NCBI GenBank assembly: GCA_946999045.1
Contig: CAMQBR010000015.1
Coordinates: 1-35,842, forward strand
Length of the DNA: 35,842 nt
Source of the DNA: an uncultured Prevotella sp.
Lineage (GTDB): Bacteria; Bacteroidota; Bacteroidia; Bacteroidales; Bacteroidaceae
Direction of reading: 5' to 3'
A program made the translations under genes and the position numbers. Under the pieces are notes generated by a model. It made no database searches and was not told the DNA's origin. It saw nothing but the letters and a program-made list of their open reading frames with translations. Numbering within the stretch: the stretch's first letter is position 1; each line of letters opens with the position of its first letter. This document shows, in pieces, positions 8,301-18,035 of this stretch.

Positions 8301-10361
8301 ATGGATAAAAATAAACACCAAAATATATTTTTTCAAGAATATAACACCCCACATCATACGGTGCCATTCAATAAAATAAAGTTTGAAGACTACGAAGAGG
8401 CATTCATGGAAGGTATCAGACGCGACAACGAGAATATAGAGAACACCATCAACGACCCCAATGAGCCTACGTTTGAAAACACCATTGCACGGGTAGACAC
8501 TTCAAAAGGCGAAGAATATTACGACTTACTGGATAAGGTTTCTACAGTTTTTGCGTGCATGCTGTCGGCTGAAACCAACGACCAAATGGATGAACTGGCA
8601 CAAAAGTTAAACCCTATCCTCACCCAGCATGCCAACGATGTGGCACTCAACAAAAAATTGTTTGAACGTGTAAAATACGTTTACGAACATCATCGTAAAC
8701 TCACCCCCGAAGAACAAATGCTGTTAGATAAATCGTACGACGGATTTGTTCGCAGTGGAGCCTTGCTTAACAACGAACAAAAAGAGCAGCTAAGAAAGCT
8801 CACCGAAGAGGCTGGCATGATGTCGCTGCAATTCTCGCAAAACTTATTGAAAGAGAACAAAGCATTTACCTTACACATTACCGATGAAAAACAGCTTGAC
8901 GGTCTGCCCAATTCTGCCAAAGAAGCAGCCGCACACACTGCCGAAGAAAGAAATATCAAAGGCTGGGTGTTCACCTTAGATGCACCAAGCTATTTGCCCT
9001 TCATTACATACTCTACCCAGCGCCAATTGCGCAAACAAATGTACATGGCACGCAACACGGTTTGTACACACGCAAACAATGAAAACAACCTGAAGATTTG
9101 TCAGCGCATTGTAAATTTACGAAGAGAAATAGCTCAGTTATTAGGCTACGATACTTACGCTGATTACGTATTAAAACATCGTATGGCAAGCAATGTAGAA
9201 ACCGTGTACAAACTACTAAACAACCTGATTAATGCCTACAAGCCAACTGCCGAAAAAGAGCACAAGGAACTTTTAGATATGGCACAAAAAGAGGAAGGCA
9301 AAGACTTTAAAATGATGCCTTGGGATACGGCTTACTATTCGCACAAACTGCAAATGCAACGCTATAACCTTGATGCCGAGATGCTTCGTCCGTACTTTAA
9401 ACTGGAGAATGTTATCAAAGGAGTGTTTGGTTTAGCAACCAAGCTATATGGCATTACGTTTAAAGAAAATAAAGACATTGCAGTATACCATCCTGATGTA
9501 AAGGCATACGAGGTTTACGACAAAGACGGTTCGTACCTGGCTGTGTTGTATGCCGACTTTTTCCCTCGCAAGGGAAAGCAAGGGGGCGCATGGATGACAG
9601 AATTTCAGGGACAGTGGATTGACCATAAAGGAAACAATGTTCGCCCACACGCTTCTTTAGTTATGAACTTTACCAAGCCAACTGCCGACAAACCAGCATT
9701 GCTGACACTGGGTGAGGTTGAAACATTTTTGCATGAGTTTGGACATTCTTTACATGGTATGTTTGCCAACACTCGCTTTGAAAGTTTATCAGGAACCAAC
9801 GTTTGGTGGGACTTTGTAGAACTGCCATCGCAATTTATGGAGAATTATGCGGTAGAACGAGATTTCTTGCGTACCTTTGCTTACCATTATCAAACGGGCG
9901 AAGTAATTCCAGATGAACTCATTGACCGCATTATTAAGAGTCGCAACTTTATGACGGGTATGGCTTGTCTGCGACAAGTAAGTTTAGGTTTGCTGGATAT
10001 GGCATACTACACACAGCATGATGAGTTCAAAGAGGATATTATTCCGTTTGAAAAACAGGCATGGGCAAAAGCTATCATTGGCAATCAGTTGCCCGACACG
10101 TGCATGACGGTGCAGTTCTCACACATCATGGCAGGCGGATACGCTGCTGGCTATTATAGTTACAAATGGGCAGAGGTATTGGATGCCGATGCATTTAGTG
10201 TATTTAAGGAAAATGGTATCTTCGACCAAGCTACAGCTCAGCGTTTCCGCAACCATGTGTTATCTAAAGGTGGTACCGAACACCCTATGACATTGTACAA
10301 ACGGTTTCGAGGACAGGAGCCTACCATCAACGCATTGCTGAAGAGAAATGGAATAAAGTAA
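8301..10361 (+). CDS. dcp: M3 family zinc oligopeptidase / peptidyl-dipeptidase
   Basis: The 686-residue protein has the M3A zinc site HEFGH (His478, Glu479, His482) in FLHEFGHSLHGMF. The third metal ligand is in the following helix, near VELPSQFMENY. The N terminus (PFNKIKFEDYEEAFMEGI) is typical of the Dcp/oligopeptidase A group and there is no signal peptide, so a cytoplasmic role in degrading short peptides is expected. Full family length. Dcp (dipeptide release) and PrlC-like (endo-cleavage) functions cannot be separated by sequence alone. It stands alone with its own promoter-like element 27 bases upstream. Confidence 0.9.
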   Translation: MDKNKHQNIFFQEYNTPHHTVPFNKIKFEDYEEAFMEGIRRDNENIENTINDPNEPTFENTIARVDTSKGEEYYDLLDKVSTVFACMLSAETNDQMDELAQKLNPILTQHANDVALNKKLFERVKYVYEHHRKLTPEEQMLLDKSYDGFVRSGALLNNEQKEQLRKLTEEAGMMSLQFSQNLLKENKAFTLHITDEKQLDGLPNSAKEAAAHTAEERNIKGWVFTLDAPSYLPFITYSTQRQLRKQMYMARNTVCTHANNENNLKICQRIVNLRREIAQLLGYDTYADYVLKHRMASNVETVYKLLNNLINAYKPTAEKEHKELLDMAQKEEGKDFKMMPWDTAYYSHKLQMQRYNLDAEMLRPYFKLENVIKGVFGLATKLYGITFKENKDIAVYHPDVKAYEVYDKDGSYLAVLYADFFPRKGKQGGAWMTEFQGQWIDHKGNNVRPHASLVMNFTKPTADKPALLTLGEVETFLHEFGHSLHGMFANTRFESLSGTNVWWDFVELPSQFMENYAVERDFLRTFAYHYQTGEVIPDELIDRIIKSRNFMTGMACLRQVSLGLLDMAYYTQHDEFKEDIIPFEKQAWAKAIIGNQLPDTCMTVQFSHIMAGGYAAGYYSYKWAEVLDADAFSVFKENGIFDQATAQRFRNHVLSKGGTEHPMTLYKRFRGQEPTINALLKRNGIK

Positions 10362-10407
10362 GCCCCCTCACTCTCTCTTGAAAGTAGGGACGATAAAACA
10401 GATAACA

Positions 10408-10567
10408 GCAAGCCCTAAAAGGGCGACATAATACATATAAAGGCTGGCTCTATAAAATGCCACTGGTATATGGTAATAAATTTTTATGAAAATGAAAATT
10501 TAATAATGTCGCCCCTACAGAACTCACGGCTCATGTGCAATCCTTGATATAGGGGCAAGCCCCTTAT
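10408..10567 (+). repeat. Family-2 dispersed hairpin repeat, divergent copy
   Basis: GCAAGCCCTAAAAGGGC (10408-10424) starts like the copy at 18455. GGGCGACATAATA (near 10421) faces TAATAATGTCGCCC (near 10501-10514) in inverted orientation, and GGGGCAAGCCCC (10552-10563) is a small palindrome. Inside it, 10438-10455 (AAAGGCTGGCTCTATAAA) resembles a family-1 end. It fills most of the 257-base gap before the deaminase gene. Confidence 0.55.
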
Positions 10568-10618
10568 ATTATTTTACCCCTTTAGGGTTAACTGCAAAAC
10601 ATACATAAAAGTATATAT

Positions 10619-11059
10619 ATGCCAATAAACAACAAACAACATATGTTAGACCAACGATACCTGCGAATGGCGCGAATATGGGCAGAGAACTCTTACTGCC
10701 AACGCAGACAGGTGGGTGCGTTAGTGGTAAAAGATAAACGTATTATTAGCGATGGCTACAACGGAACACCGAGTGGATTTGAAAACCAATGCGAAGATGA
10801 GCATGGCGTTACACACCCATACGTGTTACATGCCGAAGCTAATGCTATTACCAAGTTGGCTCGCAGTTCAAACAATAGCGACAATGCTACCTTGTACGTT
10901 ACGGCTTCGCCTTGCATTGAATGTGCCAAACTTATTATTCAGGCAGGTATCAAACGTGTGGTATATGCAGAGAAATATCGCTTGGATGACGGAATAAATT
11001 TGCTTAAGAAGGCTAACATAGAAGTAGAGCTGCTGGAAGATGAAAAGTTAAGGCGTTAA
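10619..11059 (+). CDS. dCMP deaminase family protein
   Basis: The 146-residue zinc deaminase has HAE at 71-73 (zinc His plus proton-shuttling Glu) and PCIEC at 98-102 (two zinc Cys). The upstream DGYNGTPSGF motif is typical of dCMP deaminases of the ComEB group. It converts dCMP to dUMP, feeding thymidylate synthesis. The first ATG is used; a second ATG eight codons later would still keep the fold. It is followed by the S41 protease gene, with a family-1 repeat end between them. Confidence 0.9.
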   Translation: MPINNKQHMLDQRYLRMARIWAENSYCQRRQVGALVVKDKRIISDGYNGTPSGFENQCEDEHGVTHPYVLHAEANAITKLARSSNNSDNATLYVTASPCIECAKLIIQAGIKRVVYAEKYRLDDGINLLKKANIEVELLEDEKLRR

Positions 11060-11090
11060 GCCATTACTCCTTTTGCTGCACACCAAAAAG

Positions 11091-11181
11091 AGCCCACAAG
11101 ATGACCAAACGTAAAAAAGACTGACATAAAAAAACTAACATAAAAAAAAACGTTACGGTGGTAATTGATAGAACCGCCCTT
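11091..11181 (+). repeat. Family-1 repeat, single long end
   Basis: It runs from GCCCACAAGATGACCAAACG through CTGACATAAA and a duplicated ACTAACATAAA to TTACGGTGGTAATTGATAGAACCGCCCTT. This is one end of family 1, reading outward to the right. The other half is absent. The TTG inside it opens a longer but unlikely reading frame into the S41 gene. Confidence 0.75.
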
Positions 11182-11266
11182 AATACAATTAACAAAGAAA
11201 TATAACTACACCTCGCCCTTTTTCTGGGGGAGAATTTGTGGGTGTGAGACTTATTATATAACTACA

Positions 11267-12889
11267 ATGAAGAAACCAAATCGTTATATGCCCTTCATGA
11301 TGGCACTATGTGTCATCATAGGCATTGTGATAGGAACATTTTACGCCAATCACTTTTCGGGTAACCGATTGAACATTATCAACACAGGTACAAACCGAAT
11401 AAATAACCTGTTGCACATCATTGATGATCAATATGTGGACAAGGTGAACATTGACTCGTTGGTAGAAGATGCTATGCCTAAGATTTTGAATGGACTCGAC
11501 CCACACAGCGTGTACATCAGTGCAAAAGATGTAGAGGCAGCTAATCAAGATTTGTTAGGTTCGTTCTCGGGTGTAGGCATACAGTTTGTTATCCGGCAAG
11601 ACACCATTCACGTACAGAACGTTATACAAAACGGTCCAGCTGAGCGTGCAGGCATCTTGGCAGGCGACAAGATAATATCGGTTAACAACAAACCATTTGT
11701 TGGCAAAGAGGTAACCAACGAAAAAGCTATGAAACAGCTGAAAGGGCCAAAGAACACCAAGGTAAAAATTGGGGTGATGCGTTATGGACAAAGCAAACCA
11801 TTATCGTTTGTGGTAACACGTGGCGACATTCCTGTGAAGAGCATTGCCGCAACCTATATGTTGGACGACAATACGGGTTATATCCGTATCAAGAACTTTG
11901 GTGAAACTACCTACGCCGAGCTATTGGTATCGCTTGCCAAATTAAGTGAAAGCAGATTTAAGAACCTCGTTATTGACTTGCGCGACAATACAGGCGGATA
12001 CTTGCAATCGGCAGTGCAAATAGCCAACGAGTTTTTACCAAAGAACAAACTCATTGTATACACAGAAGGACGGAAGTCGCCTCGGCAGGAATATGTTTCT
12101 GATGGGCACGGCAGTTATCAGCAAATGCCGCTCGTAATACTTATTAACGAGGGGTCGGCATCAGCAAGTGAAATTTTAGCAGGAGCCATGCAAGACAACG
12201 ACCGTGCTACAATTATAGGTCGACGCTCGTTTGGCAAGGGGTTGGTACAAAAACAAATAGAGTTCTCAGACGGTAGTATGATTCGCCTAACCGTTGCTCG
12301 TTATTACACGCCATCGGGCAGATGTATTCAAAAACCTTACGTGCCTGGCGATGAAGAAGATTATGAGCAAGATTTATTGTCGCGTTATAAACATGGCGAG
12401 TTCTTCTCGCAAGACTCTATCAGACACACTGGCCCACAATATCATACAGCTAATGGTCGTATTGTTTATGGTGGTGGTGGTATCACGCCAGATATATTCG
12501 TGCCAGAAGATACTACTGCATACACTTCATATTATAAAGAAGCAACCATGAGCGGGCTTATCTTCCAGTTTGCCTTTACCTATACGGATAATAACCGTCT
12601 TAAATTAAATAACTTTAAGGAGATGATGGAAATGGCAGACTATTTGGAGAAACAAGGGCTTGTAGATAAGTTTGCTACTTATGCCGATAGCAAAGGCTTA
12701 AAGCGCAGAAACCTGATGATTCGCAAATCGTATAATCTGCTTGATAGATTTATCAATAGTCGTATTATCTACAACATGCTGGATGAAAACGCATGGACGC
12801 AATACATTAATCAAGACGACAATGCGGTGAACAAGGCTTTGGAGGTATTTAAGAACAATGCCGCCTTCCCAAAAGCGCCGAAGAAATAA
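11267..12889 (+). CDS. S41 C-terminal processing protease with PDZ domain
   Basis: From the ATG at 11267 the protein has 540 residues and begins MKKPNRYMPF with a transmembrane or signal segment at about 9-28. A PDZ domain follows (about 90-170, GVGIQF and GPAERAGILAGDKI). The S41 core has the Ser-Lys dyad: Ser299 in EGSASASE and Lys324 in RSFGKG, 25 residues apart as in the Prc family. It cleaves periplasmic proteins near C termini. A longer frame from a TTG at 11165 starts inside the family-1 repeat and would put 34 unrelated residues before the signal segment. Another family-1 copy begins at the base after the stop codon. Confidence 0.92.
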   Translation: MKKPNRYMPFMMALCVIIGIVIGTFYANHFSGNRLNIINTGTNRINNLLHIIDDQYVDKVNIDSLVEDAMPKILNGLDPHSVYISAKDVEAANQDLLGSFSGVGIQFVIRQDTIHVQNVIQNGPAERAGILAGDKIISVNNKPFVGKEVTNEKAMKQLKGPKNTKVKIGVMRYGQSKPLSFVVTRGDIPVKSIAATYMLDDNTGYIRIKNFGETTYAELLVSLAKLSESRFKNLVIDLRDNTGGYLQSAVQIANEFLPKNKLIVYTEGRKSPRQEYVSDGHGSYQQMPLVILINEGSASASEILAGAMQDNDRATIIGRRSFGKGLVQKQIEFSDGSMIRLTVARYYTPSGRCIQKPYVPGDEEDYEQDLLSRYKHGEFFSQDSIRHTGPQYHTANGRIVYGGGGITPDIFVPEDTTAYTSYYKEATMSGLIFQFAFTYTDNNRLKLNNFKEMMEMADYLEKQGLVDKFATYADSKGLKRRNLMIRKSYNLLDRFINSRIIYNMLDENAWTQYINQDDNAVNKALEVFKNNAAFPKAPKK

Positions 12890-13088
12890 AGGGCGGTTCT
12901 ATCAATTAGCTTTGACAGATTGTGATAATATTTTTTGAGGTAAATTTGTTTGTGAGTGAAGGAGTATAGCGAGCTATACAACTCTGAACGAACAAGCAAA
13001 TTGAACCCAAGAATAGCCCACAAGATGACAAAACGTAAAAACTACTGACATAAAAAAAAACACTATGGTGGTAATTGATAGAACCGAA
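12890..13088 (-). repeat. Family-1 repeat, about 199-bp copy with a central deletion
   Basis: It starts AGGGCGGTTCTATCAATTAG, one base after the S41 stop codon, and ends GGTAATTGATAGAACCGAAC. It keeps the central palindrome GAGTATAGCGAGCTATAC but lacks about 60 bp that full copies carry between the ATTGAACC segment and the CTACAAG segment. Orientation is opposite to the copies at 31486 and 32633. Confidence 0.88.
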
Positions 13089-13156
13089 CTACAGATAACC
13101 CCTATTGGCTATAACTACAAATTACCCCTCCTCTTTATCAACCTAAACAATACACA

Positions 13157-13681
13157 ATGACCAAGAATGAACTACGCCAATACATACGTCAGCAAAAAAA
13201 GGCGTACACCCAAGAACAACTGGTAGAGATGTCTACCCCCATAGTACAAAGGCTGTTGGCACATCCGCACATACAGGCAGCCAAGATTATTATGCTGTAT
13301 GCATCATTAACCGATGAAGTGTACACGCACGATTTAATAAAACAGTTGTCAGCCCAAGGCAAAACCATTTTGTTGCCCGTTGTTACAGGAGAGCACACTA
13401 TGAAGATTTGCTATTACACAGGAGAAAACCAAGTAAAAGAAGGCTCGTTTGGCATTATGGAACCCATGGGAGAGGAGTTTACCAACTATCAACAAATAGA
13501 CGTTGCGCTCATACCTGGCATGGCATTTGATAAGCATGGCAATCGCTTAGGTCGTGGCAAGGGTTATTACGATCGTTTTCTATCACAAGCCCCATCGGTA
13601 TATAAAATAGGAGTATGCTTCCCCTTTCAGAGAGTAGACGAAGTGCCAACAGAAGAGAATGACGTGAGGATGGACGAATAG
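13157..13681 (+). CDS. 5-formyltetrahydrofolate cyclo-ligase
   Basis: The 174-residue protein begins MTKNELRQYIRQQKK and carries the family signature GMAFDKHGNRLGRGKGYYDRF (about 123-143), which contributes the nucleotide-phosphate site. The enzyme uses ATP to convert 5-formyl-THF to 5,10-methenyl-THF, recycling the storage folate. It ends at VRMDE, where many homologues continue by a few residues; the end is near normal. It lies 267 bases after the S41 gene, with a family-1 repeat filling most of the gap. Confidence 0.9.
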   Translation: MTKNELRQYIRQQKKAYTQEQLVEMSTPIVQRLLAHPHIQAAKIIMLYASLTDEVYTHDLIKQLSAQGKTILLPVVTGEHTMKICYYTGENQVKEGSFGIMEPMGEEFTNYQQIDVALIPGMAFDKHGNRLGRGKGYYDRFLSQAPSVYKIGVCFPFQRVDEVPTEENDVRMDE

Positions 13682-13810
13682 AAGTAAGCTCTACACACAT
13701 CCCCCCCATAGGGAGAGCTGAAACTACGTTATTTGCTGTATGCAAACCTGCTTTTTGTAGAGACACATACTTACACTGATAATTGTAATGATAACTTAAC
13801 TATAAAGGTT

Positions 13811-13866
13811 AAACATAAAAATACTAACATAAAAACTTTACGGTGGTAATTGATAGAACCACCCAT
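13811..13866 (+). repeat. Family-1 repeat, single end
   Basis: AACATAAAAATACTAACATA continues to ACTTTACGGTGGTAATTGAT and AGAACCACCC. It is the same outward-right end as at 11091-11181. It lies in the 373-base gap before GH31, whose only other recognisable element is the hairpin at 13980. Confidence 0.7.
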
Positions 13867-13979
13867 AAATAAATAACTAACAACAAAATAAATATAATAA
13901 CTTAAACAAAGAAGCTCAACCGCCTAACTCTCTATAAGAGTCTATATACAAAAGGGTTTCACCCAATAAGCTATCTGCT

Positions 13980-14011
13980 CCCCTCAGCTTTGTAGGAGAG
14001 GGGCTTTTTTT
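13980..14011 (+). terminator. Terminator-like hairpin upstream of GH31
   Basis: CCCCTC (13980-13985) pairs with GAGGGG (13998-14003), followed by C and seven T. It is a classical rho-independent shape. It lies 300 bases after the previous stop codon and only 44 bases before the GH31 start, so it could work as an attenuator in the GH31 leader. Confidence 0.5.
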
Positions 14012-14054
14012 GGGGGGAGTGTAAGGCTTCACAGTAGCTTCTATTACAAACACT

Positions 14055-17000
14055 ATGCACAAATTATTTATCCCTGCGTTAGCACTCTCATTATTATTTA
14101 TATCTTATAACAATGTAGAGACGGCATACGCACAAACTACCCCAAAGACGAACTTATCGCCCCAAGAGAAAAAGGCAATAGGCGTAGAGAGTGTAATACA
14201 AATCAATCCTACTACCGTTGAGGTACATTACACCAATGGTAAGCAGTTAACCATTGATTTTTATAGCGAACATATCTTCAGAATGTTCCAAGATGATGTC
14301 AACCCCATCATCCGATTTCCACAAGCTACCCCACCAGCTAACATCTTGGTGAGCAATCCACGTAAGGCAGTAAGCCAGCTAACTATTAGTAAACAAGGTG
14401 ATAACATGGTAATTGCTACATCTACCATAACGCTCACCCTCAACAAGCACAATGGGTTGATAAACGTTATTAACAAGCTGAATGGTAACATTGTTATCAA
14501 AGACCTTACTCTGGCTCAGATGAACGAACAAGGAACAATGCTGACATTACAAGCTCAACCCAACGAATATTTCTTTGGTGGAGGTGTGCAGAACGGACGG
14601 TTCTCACACAAAGGAAAAAGTATAGCCATTGAAAATACCAACAACTGGGTAGATGGTGGTGTAGCATCACCTACTCCTTTTTACTGGAGCACCAACGGCT
14701 ATGGTATATTATGGCACACCTTTAAGCCAGGGCGTTACGACTTTGGAGCAACCCATGCCAACCAAGTTATACTAAAACATCAAGAAAAGTATCTCGACTT
14801 GTTTGTTATGGTGAACGCTACACCAACAGGCTTACTCAACGATTTTTATCAACTAACCGGACATCCTGTATTGTTGCCTAAGTTTGGTTTCTACGAAGGA
14901 CATCTCAATGCGTACAACCGAGATTACTGGAAAGAGGATGCAAAGGGAATACTCATGCCCGATGGCAAACGATATAAGGAAAGTCAAAAAGATAATGGCG
15001 GCATCAAAGAGAGCCTAAATGGTGAAAAGAACAATTATCAATTCTCTGCTCGTGCGGCTATTGACAGATATGTAAAGAATGATATGCCACTGGGATGGTT
15101 CTTACCAAACGATGGTTACGGAGCTGGCTACGGACAAACAAAAACATTGGACGGCAACATTGCCAACTTAAAAAACTTTGCCAACTATGCTCACAAACAT
15201 GGAGTAGAAATAGGTTTGTGGACACAAAGCGACTTGCATCCTAAGGCTGGCATAGAAGCACTGCTGCAACGTGACATTATAAAAGAGGTACGAAACGCTG
15301 GTGTTCGCGTTCTCAAAACAGATGTAGCATGGGTAGGTAATGGCTATTCGTTTGGACTAAACGGTGTTGCTGATGTAGCTCATGTAATGCCTTACTACGG
15401 TAATGATGCACGTCCGTTCATCATCTCATTAGACGGTTGGGCTGGTACACAGCGTTATGCAACTATTTGGAGTGGCGACCAAACAGGTGGCGACTGGGAG
15501 TATATTCGCTTCCACATTCCTACCTTCATTGGGTCGGGCTTGTCAGGACAACCCAACATTACATCCGACCTTGATGGTATCTTTGGTGGGCATAACATTC
15601 CTGTCAACATTCGTGAGTTTCAATGGAAAACCTTCAATCCTATGGGACTGAACATGGACGGCTGGGGAAGCAACCCTAAATACCCTGATGCACTGGGCGA
15701 ACCAGCAACGAGCATCAATCGCCATTACCTTAAAATGAAAAGTATGCTCATGCCGTACATTTATTCGGTTGCACATCAGGCAGTAAACGGAAAGCCTATC
15801 ATCAGAGCTATGTTCTTGGACGAACCTAACAGATACACGCTGGGCACACAAACTCAATATCAGTTTATGTATGGTCCTTGGTTCTTAGTAGCTCCTATCT
15901 ATCAAGATACACAAATGGATAAGAACGGCAACGATATTCGTAACTTGATTTATCTGCCAGAGGGAAAATGGATTGATTTCTTTAATGGTAACACTTATCA
16001 GGGCGGAAAAATTATTAATAATTTTGATGCACCTATCTGGAAATTGCCTTTGTTTGTAAAAGCTGGTGCTATTATTCCTATGACCAATGCTAACAACAAT
16101 GTAAGTCAGATTAAAAAGGATTTGCGTATCTACGAAATTTATCCTCAAGCCAATGCCCAAAGCAGCTTTGATGAGTACGATGATGACGGCAAAACCATGG
16201 ACTACAAGCGTGGTAAATATGTTGTTACACACATTGCTACAACTGCCGATGACAAAGGAAATGTGGTTGTAAACATAGAACCTACCAAAGGCAACTTTGC
16301 TGGATTTGTACCAGTAAAGCAAACCGTGGTTCACTTTAATGTGAGCAAACAGCCTAAAAAGGTTACTGTAAAGGTGGGCGCGCAAAAGGTTAAGCTGCTG
16401 GTAGTTAATAACGAACAGGATTTTAACAACAACACAAATGTTTGCTACTACAACGCTGCACCTAATCTTAACTTGTTTGCATCGCCTAACAGTGAACTAT
16501 CTAAGGTGAAGATGATTAAGAACCCACAACTATGGTTGAAGATAAATAAGACCAATGTGGCTCAAAACGGAATGGAGATTAAACTAAAGGGTTATGAGTT
16601 TAATATACACAACCATGCTTTGAGCAAGAAGACAGGTGCATTGACTGCTCCTCAATTGGTAGAAAACAAAAAGAATGTTGGTGCCTTTACTATTACCCCC
16701 GAATGGAAAAAGGTAGATAATGCTGACTATTATGAAATTGCATTCAACGGAATGACTTACTCTACCATTCAACAAAACAAATTTACCATTGACGGTTTGC
16801 AACCCGAACAGAAATACACTTTTAAGATTCGTGCTGTGAACAAAGACGGAAAGTCTGATTGGGCTATGCACAATGCAAGCACCAAGGCTGACCCTTTACA
16901 ATATGCTATCAAGGGCATCAAGGCGCAAACCACTTGCAAGAACCAAAGCGGACAAGGCGTCAACAAGCTATTCGACTTTGATGAGAAGACGATGTGGCAC

Positions 17001-17915
17001 TCTCAATGGGGCAAAGGCGAAGCTATACCATGCGACTTAACCCTTGACTTAAAGTCTGTTAACACGCTTGATAAATTGGTATATATGCCTCGTGAAGACG
17101 CTGGCAACGGAACATTATTGCAAGGTACAGTGGCTTACAGCACCGACCGTATAAACTGGAGCAACGCAAAAGCCTTTGAATGGAAACAAAATGGCGAGAA
17201 CAAAACAATTGTATTTGATGAGAAACCAGAGGCTCGCTACATTCGCTTACATCTAACTAAGGGCGTGGGCAACTTTGCTTCGGGCAGAGAAATGTATGTA
17301 TTCAAGGTTCCTGGAACTGCCAGTGTTTTGCAGGGCGACATTAATCGCGATAAGTTTATTGATGAGAACGACTTTACTTCGTACATGAACTATACAGGAT
17401 TACGCAAGGGTGATAGCGATTTTGATTATATCAAGATTGGCGACATCAATAACAATGGATTGATTGACGCATACGATATTTCGTGCGTTTCTACCGAATT
17501 AGACGGTGGGGTGTACAACCGCAACGATAAAGTAAAAGGCTCGTTGGTACTGGTTCCTAACAAGAAACGCTACCAAGCTGGTGATGTTCTTAAAATTACT
17601 GTTAAGGGTAAGGGTTTGCATTATGTCAATGCTTTGAGCTTTGCTTTGCCTTACAATAACAAAGATTTGGAGTATGTTGGCACTCAATTATTAAATATGA
17701 AGGATATGGTAAACCTCACTTACGACCGCTTACACACCAATGGGCAAAAAGAGTTGACACCTACCTTTGTAAATCGTGGCAATAACTTTTTGTTGGATGA
17801 AGGCGATTCTGATTTGTTCATCATCACATTTAGAGCCAAGAAAGCAGGATGCTTCAATCTTAAGGCAATCAATGGATTGCTGGTAGATAGAAATTTGGGA
17901 AGCACTTCTTTCTAA
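14055..17915 (+). CDS. Modular secreted GH31 glycosidase (possible alpha-N-acetylgalactosaminidase)
   Basis: The 1286-residue protein has a signal peptide (about 1-26), a GH31 N-terminal beta-domain and a GH31 barrel (about 273-676). The nucleophile is Asp423 in LKTDVAWVGNGYSFGLNG; the acid/base is probably Asp475 in WSGDQTGGDWE. DUF5110-like sequence follows (about 690-760), then a fibronectin type III domain (about 864-945) and a CBM32/F5-8 type C domain (about 948-1087). A dockerin with two calcium loops (GDINRDKFIDENDF and GDINNNGLIDAYDI) covers about 1093-1155, and a cohesin-like domain about 1165-1286. The TDVAWVGxGYSFGLNG motif is, from memory, that of GH31 alpha-N-acetylgalactosaminidases of gut bacteria; alpha-glucosidase or alpha-galactosidase remain possible. 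The gene sits alone between folate and recF genes. Confidence 0.88.
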   Translation: MHKLFIPALALSLLFISYNNVETAYAQTTPKTNLSPQEKKAIGVESVIQINPTTVEVHYTNGKQLTIDFYSEHIFRMFQDDVNPIIRFPQATPPANILVSNPRKAVSQLTISKQGDNMVIATSTITLTLNKHNGLINVINKLNGNIVIKDLTLAQMNEQGTMLTLQAQPNEYFFGGGVQNGRFSHKGKSIAIENTNNWVDGGVASPTPFYWSTNGYGILWHTFKPGRYDFGATHANQVILKHQEKYLDLFVMVNATPTGLLNDFYQLTGHPVLLPKFGFYEGHLNAYNRDYWKEDAKGILMPDGKRYKESQKDNGGIKESLNGEKNNYQFSARAAIDRYVKNDMPLGWFLPNDGYGAGYGQTKTLDGNIANLKNFANYAHKHGVEIGLWTQSDLHPKAGIEALLQRDIIKEVRNAGVRVLKTDVAWVGNGYSFGLNGVADVAHVMPYYGNDARPFIISLDGWAGTQRYATIWSGDQTGGDWEYIRFHIPTFIGSGLSGQPNITSDLDGIFGGHNIPVNIREFQWKTFNPMGLNMDGWGSNPKYPDALGEPATSINRHYLKMKSMLMPYIYSVAHQAVNGKPIIRAMFLDEPNRYTLGTQTQYQFMYGPWFLVAPIYQDTQMDKNGNDIRNLIYLPEGKWIDFFNGNTYQGGKIINNFDAPIWKLPLFVKAGAIIPMTNANNNVSQIKKDLRIYEIYPQANAQSSFDEYDDDGKTMDYKRGKYVVTHIATTADDKGNVVVNIEPTKGNFAGFVPVKQTVVHFNVSKQPKKVTVKVGAQKVKLLVVNNEQDFNNNTNVCYYNAAPNLNLFASPNSELSKVKMIKNPQLWLKINKTNVAQNGMEIKLKGYEFNIHNHALSKKTGALTAPQLVENKKNVGAFTITPEWKKVDNADYYEIAFNGMTYSTIQQNKFTIDGLQPEQKYTFKIRAVNKDGKSDWAMHNASTKADPLQYAIKGIKAQTTCKNQSGQGVNKLFDFDEKTMWHSQWGKGEAIPCDLTLDLKSVNTLDKLVYMPREDAGNGTLLQGTVAYSTDRINWSNAKAFEWKQNGENKTIVFDEKPEARYIRLHLTKGVGNFASGREMYVFKVPGTASVLQGDINRDKFIDENDFTSYMNYTGLRKGDSDFDYIKIGDINNNGLIDAYDISCVSTELDGGVYNRNDKVKGSLVLVPNKKRYQAGDVLKITVKGKGLHYVNALSFALPYNNKDLEYVGTQLLNMKDMVNLTYDRLHTNGQKELTPTFVNRGNNFLLDEGDSDLFIITFRAKKAGCFNLKAINGLLVDRNLGSTSF

Positions 17916-18035
17916 TTCACGGCTCAAGCAAAGCTGAGAGAGCACAACAGTAACTTAAAGCCGAACATATAGAGTAATTGCTGTGCTCAGATAAAATAAA
18001 ATAGAAATGAAACATAGCCTTTTCTACTCGTTAGA

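Noticed and set aside
11165..11266. Longer N terminus for the S41 protease from a TTG at 11165
   Set aside because: The TTG lies inside a family-1 repeat end, and the extra 34 residues would precede the signal/membrane segment. The ATG at 11267 gives a normal protein.
12811..13023. Minus-strand reading frame of 70 codons
   Set aside because: It runs through the family-1 repeat and into the S41 gene. A similar peptide (SFTHKQI...LSKLI) appears at 35117-35380 only because the repeat is shared.
15885..16385. 166-codon minus-strand frame opposite GH31
   Set aside because: It is a shadow of the GH31 coding sequence.
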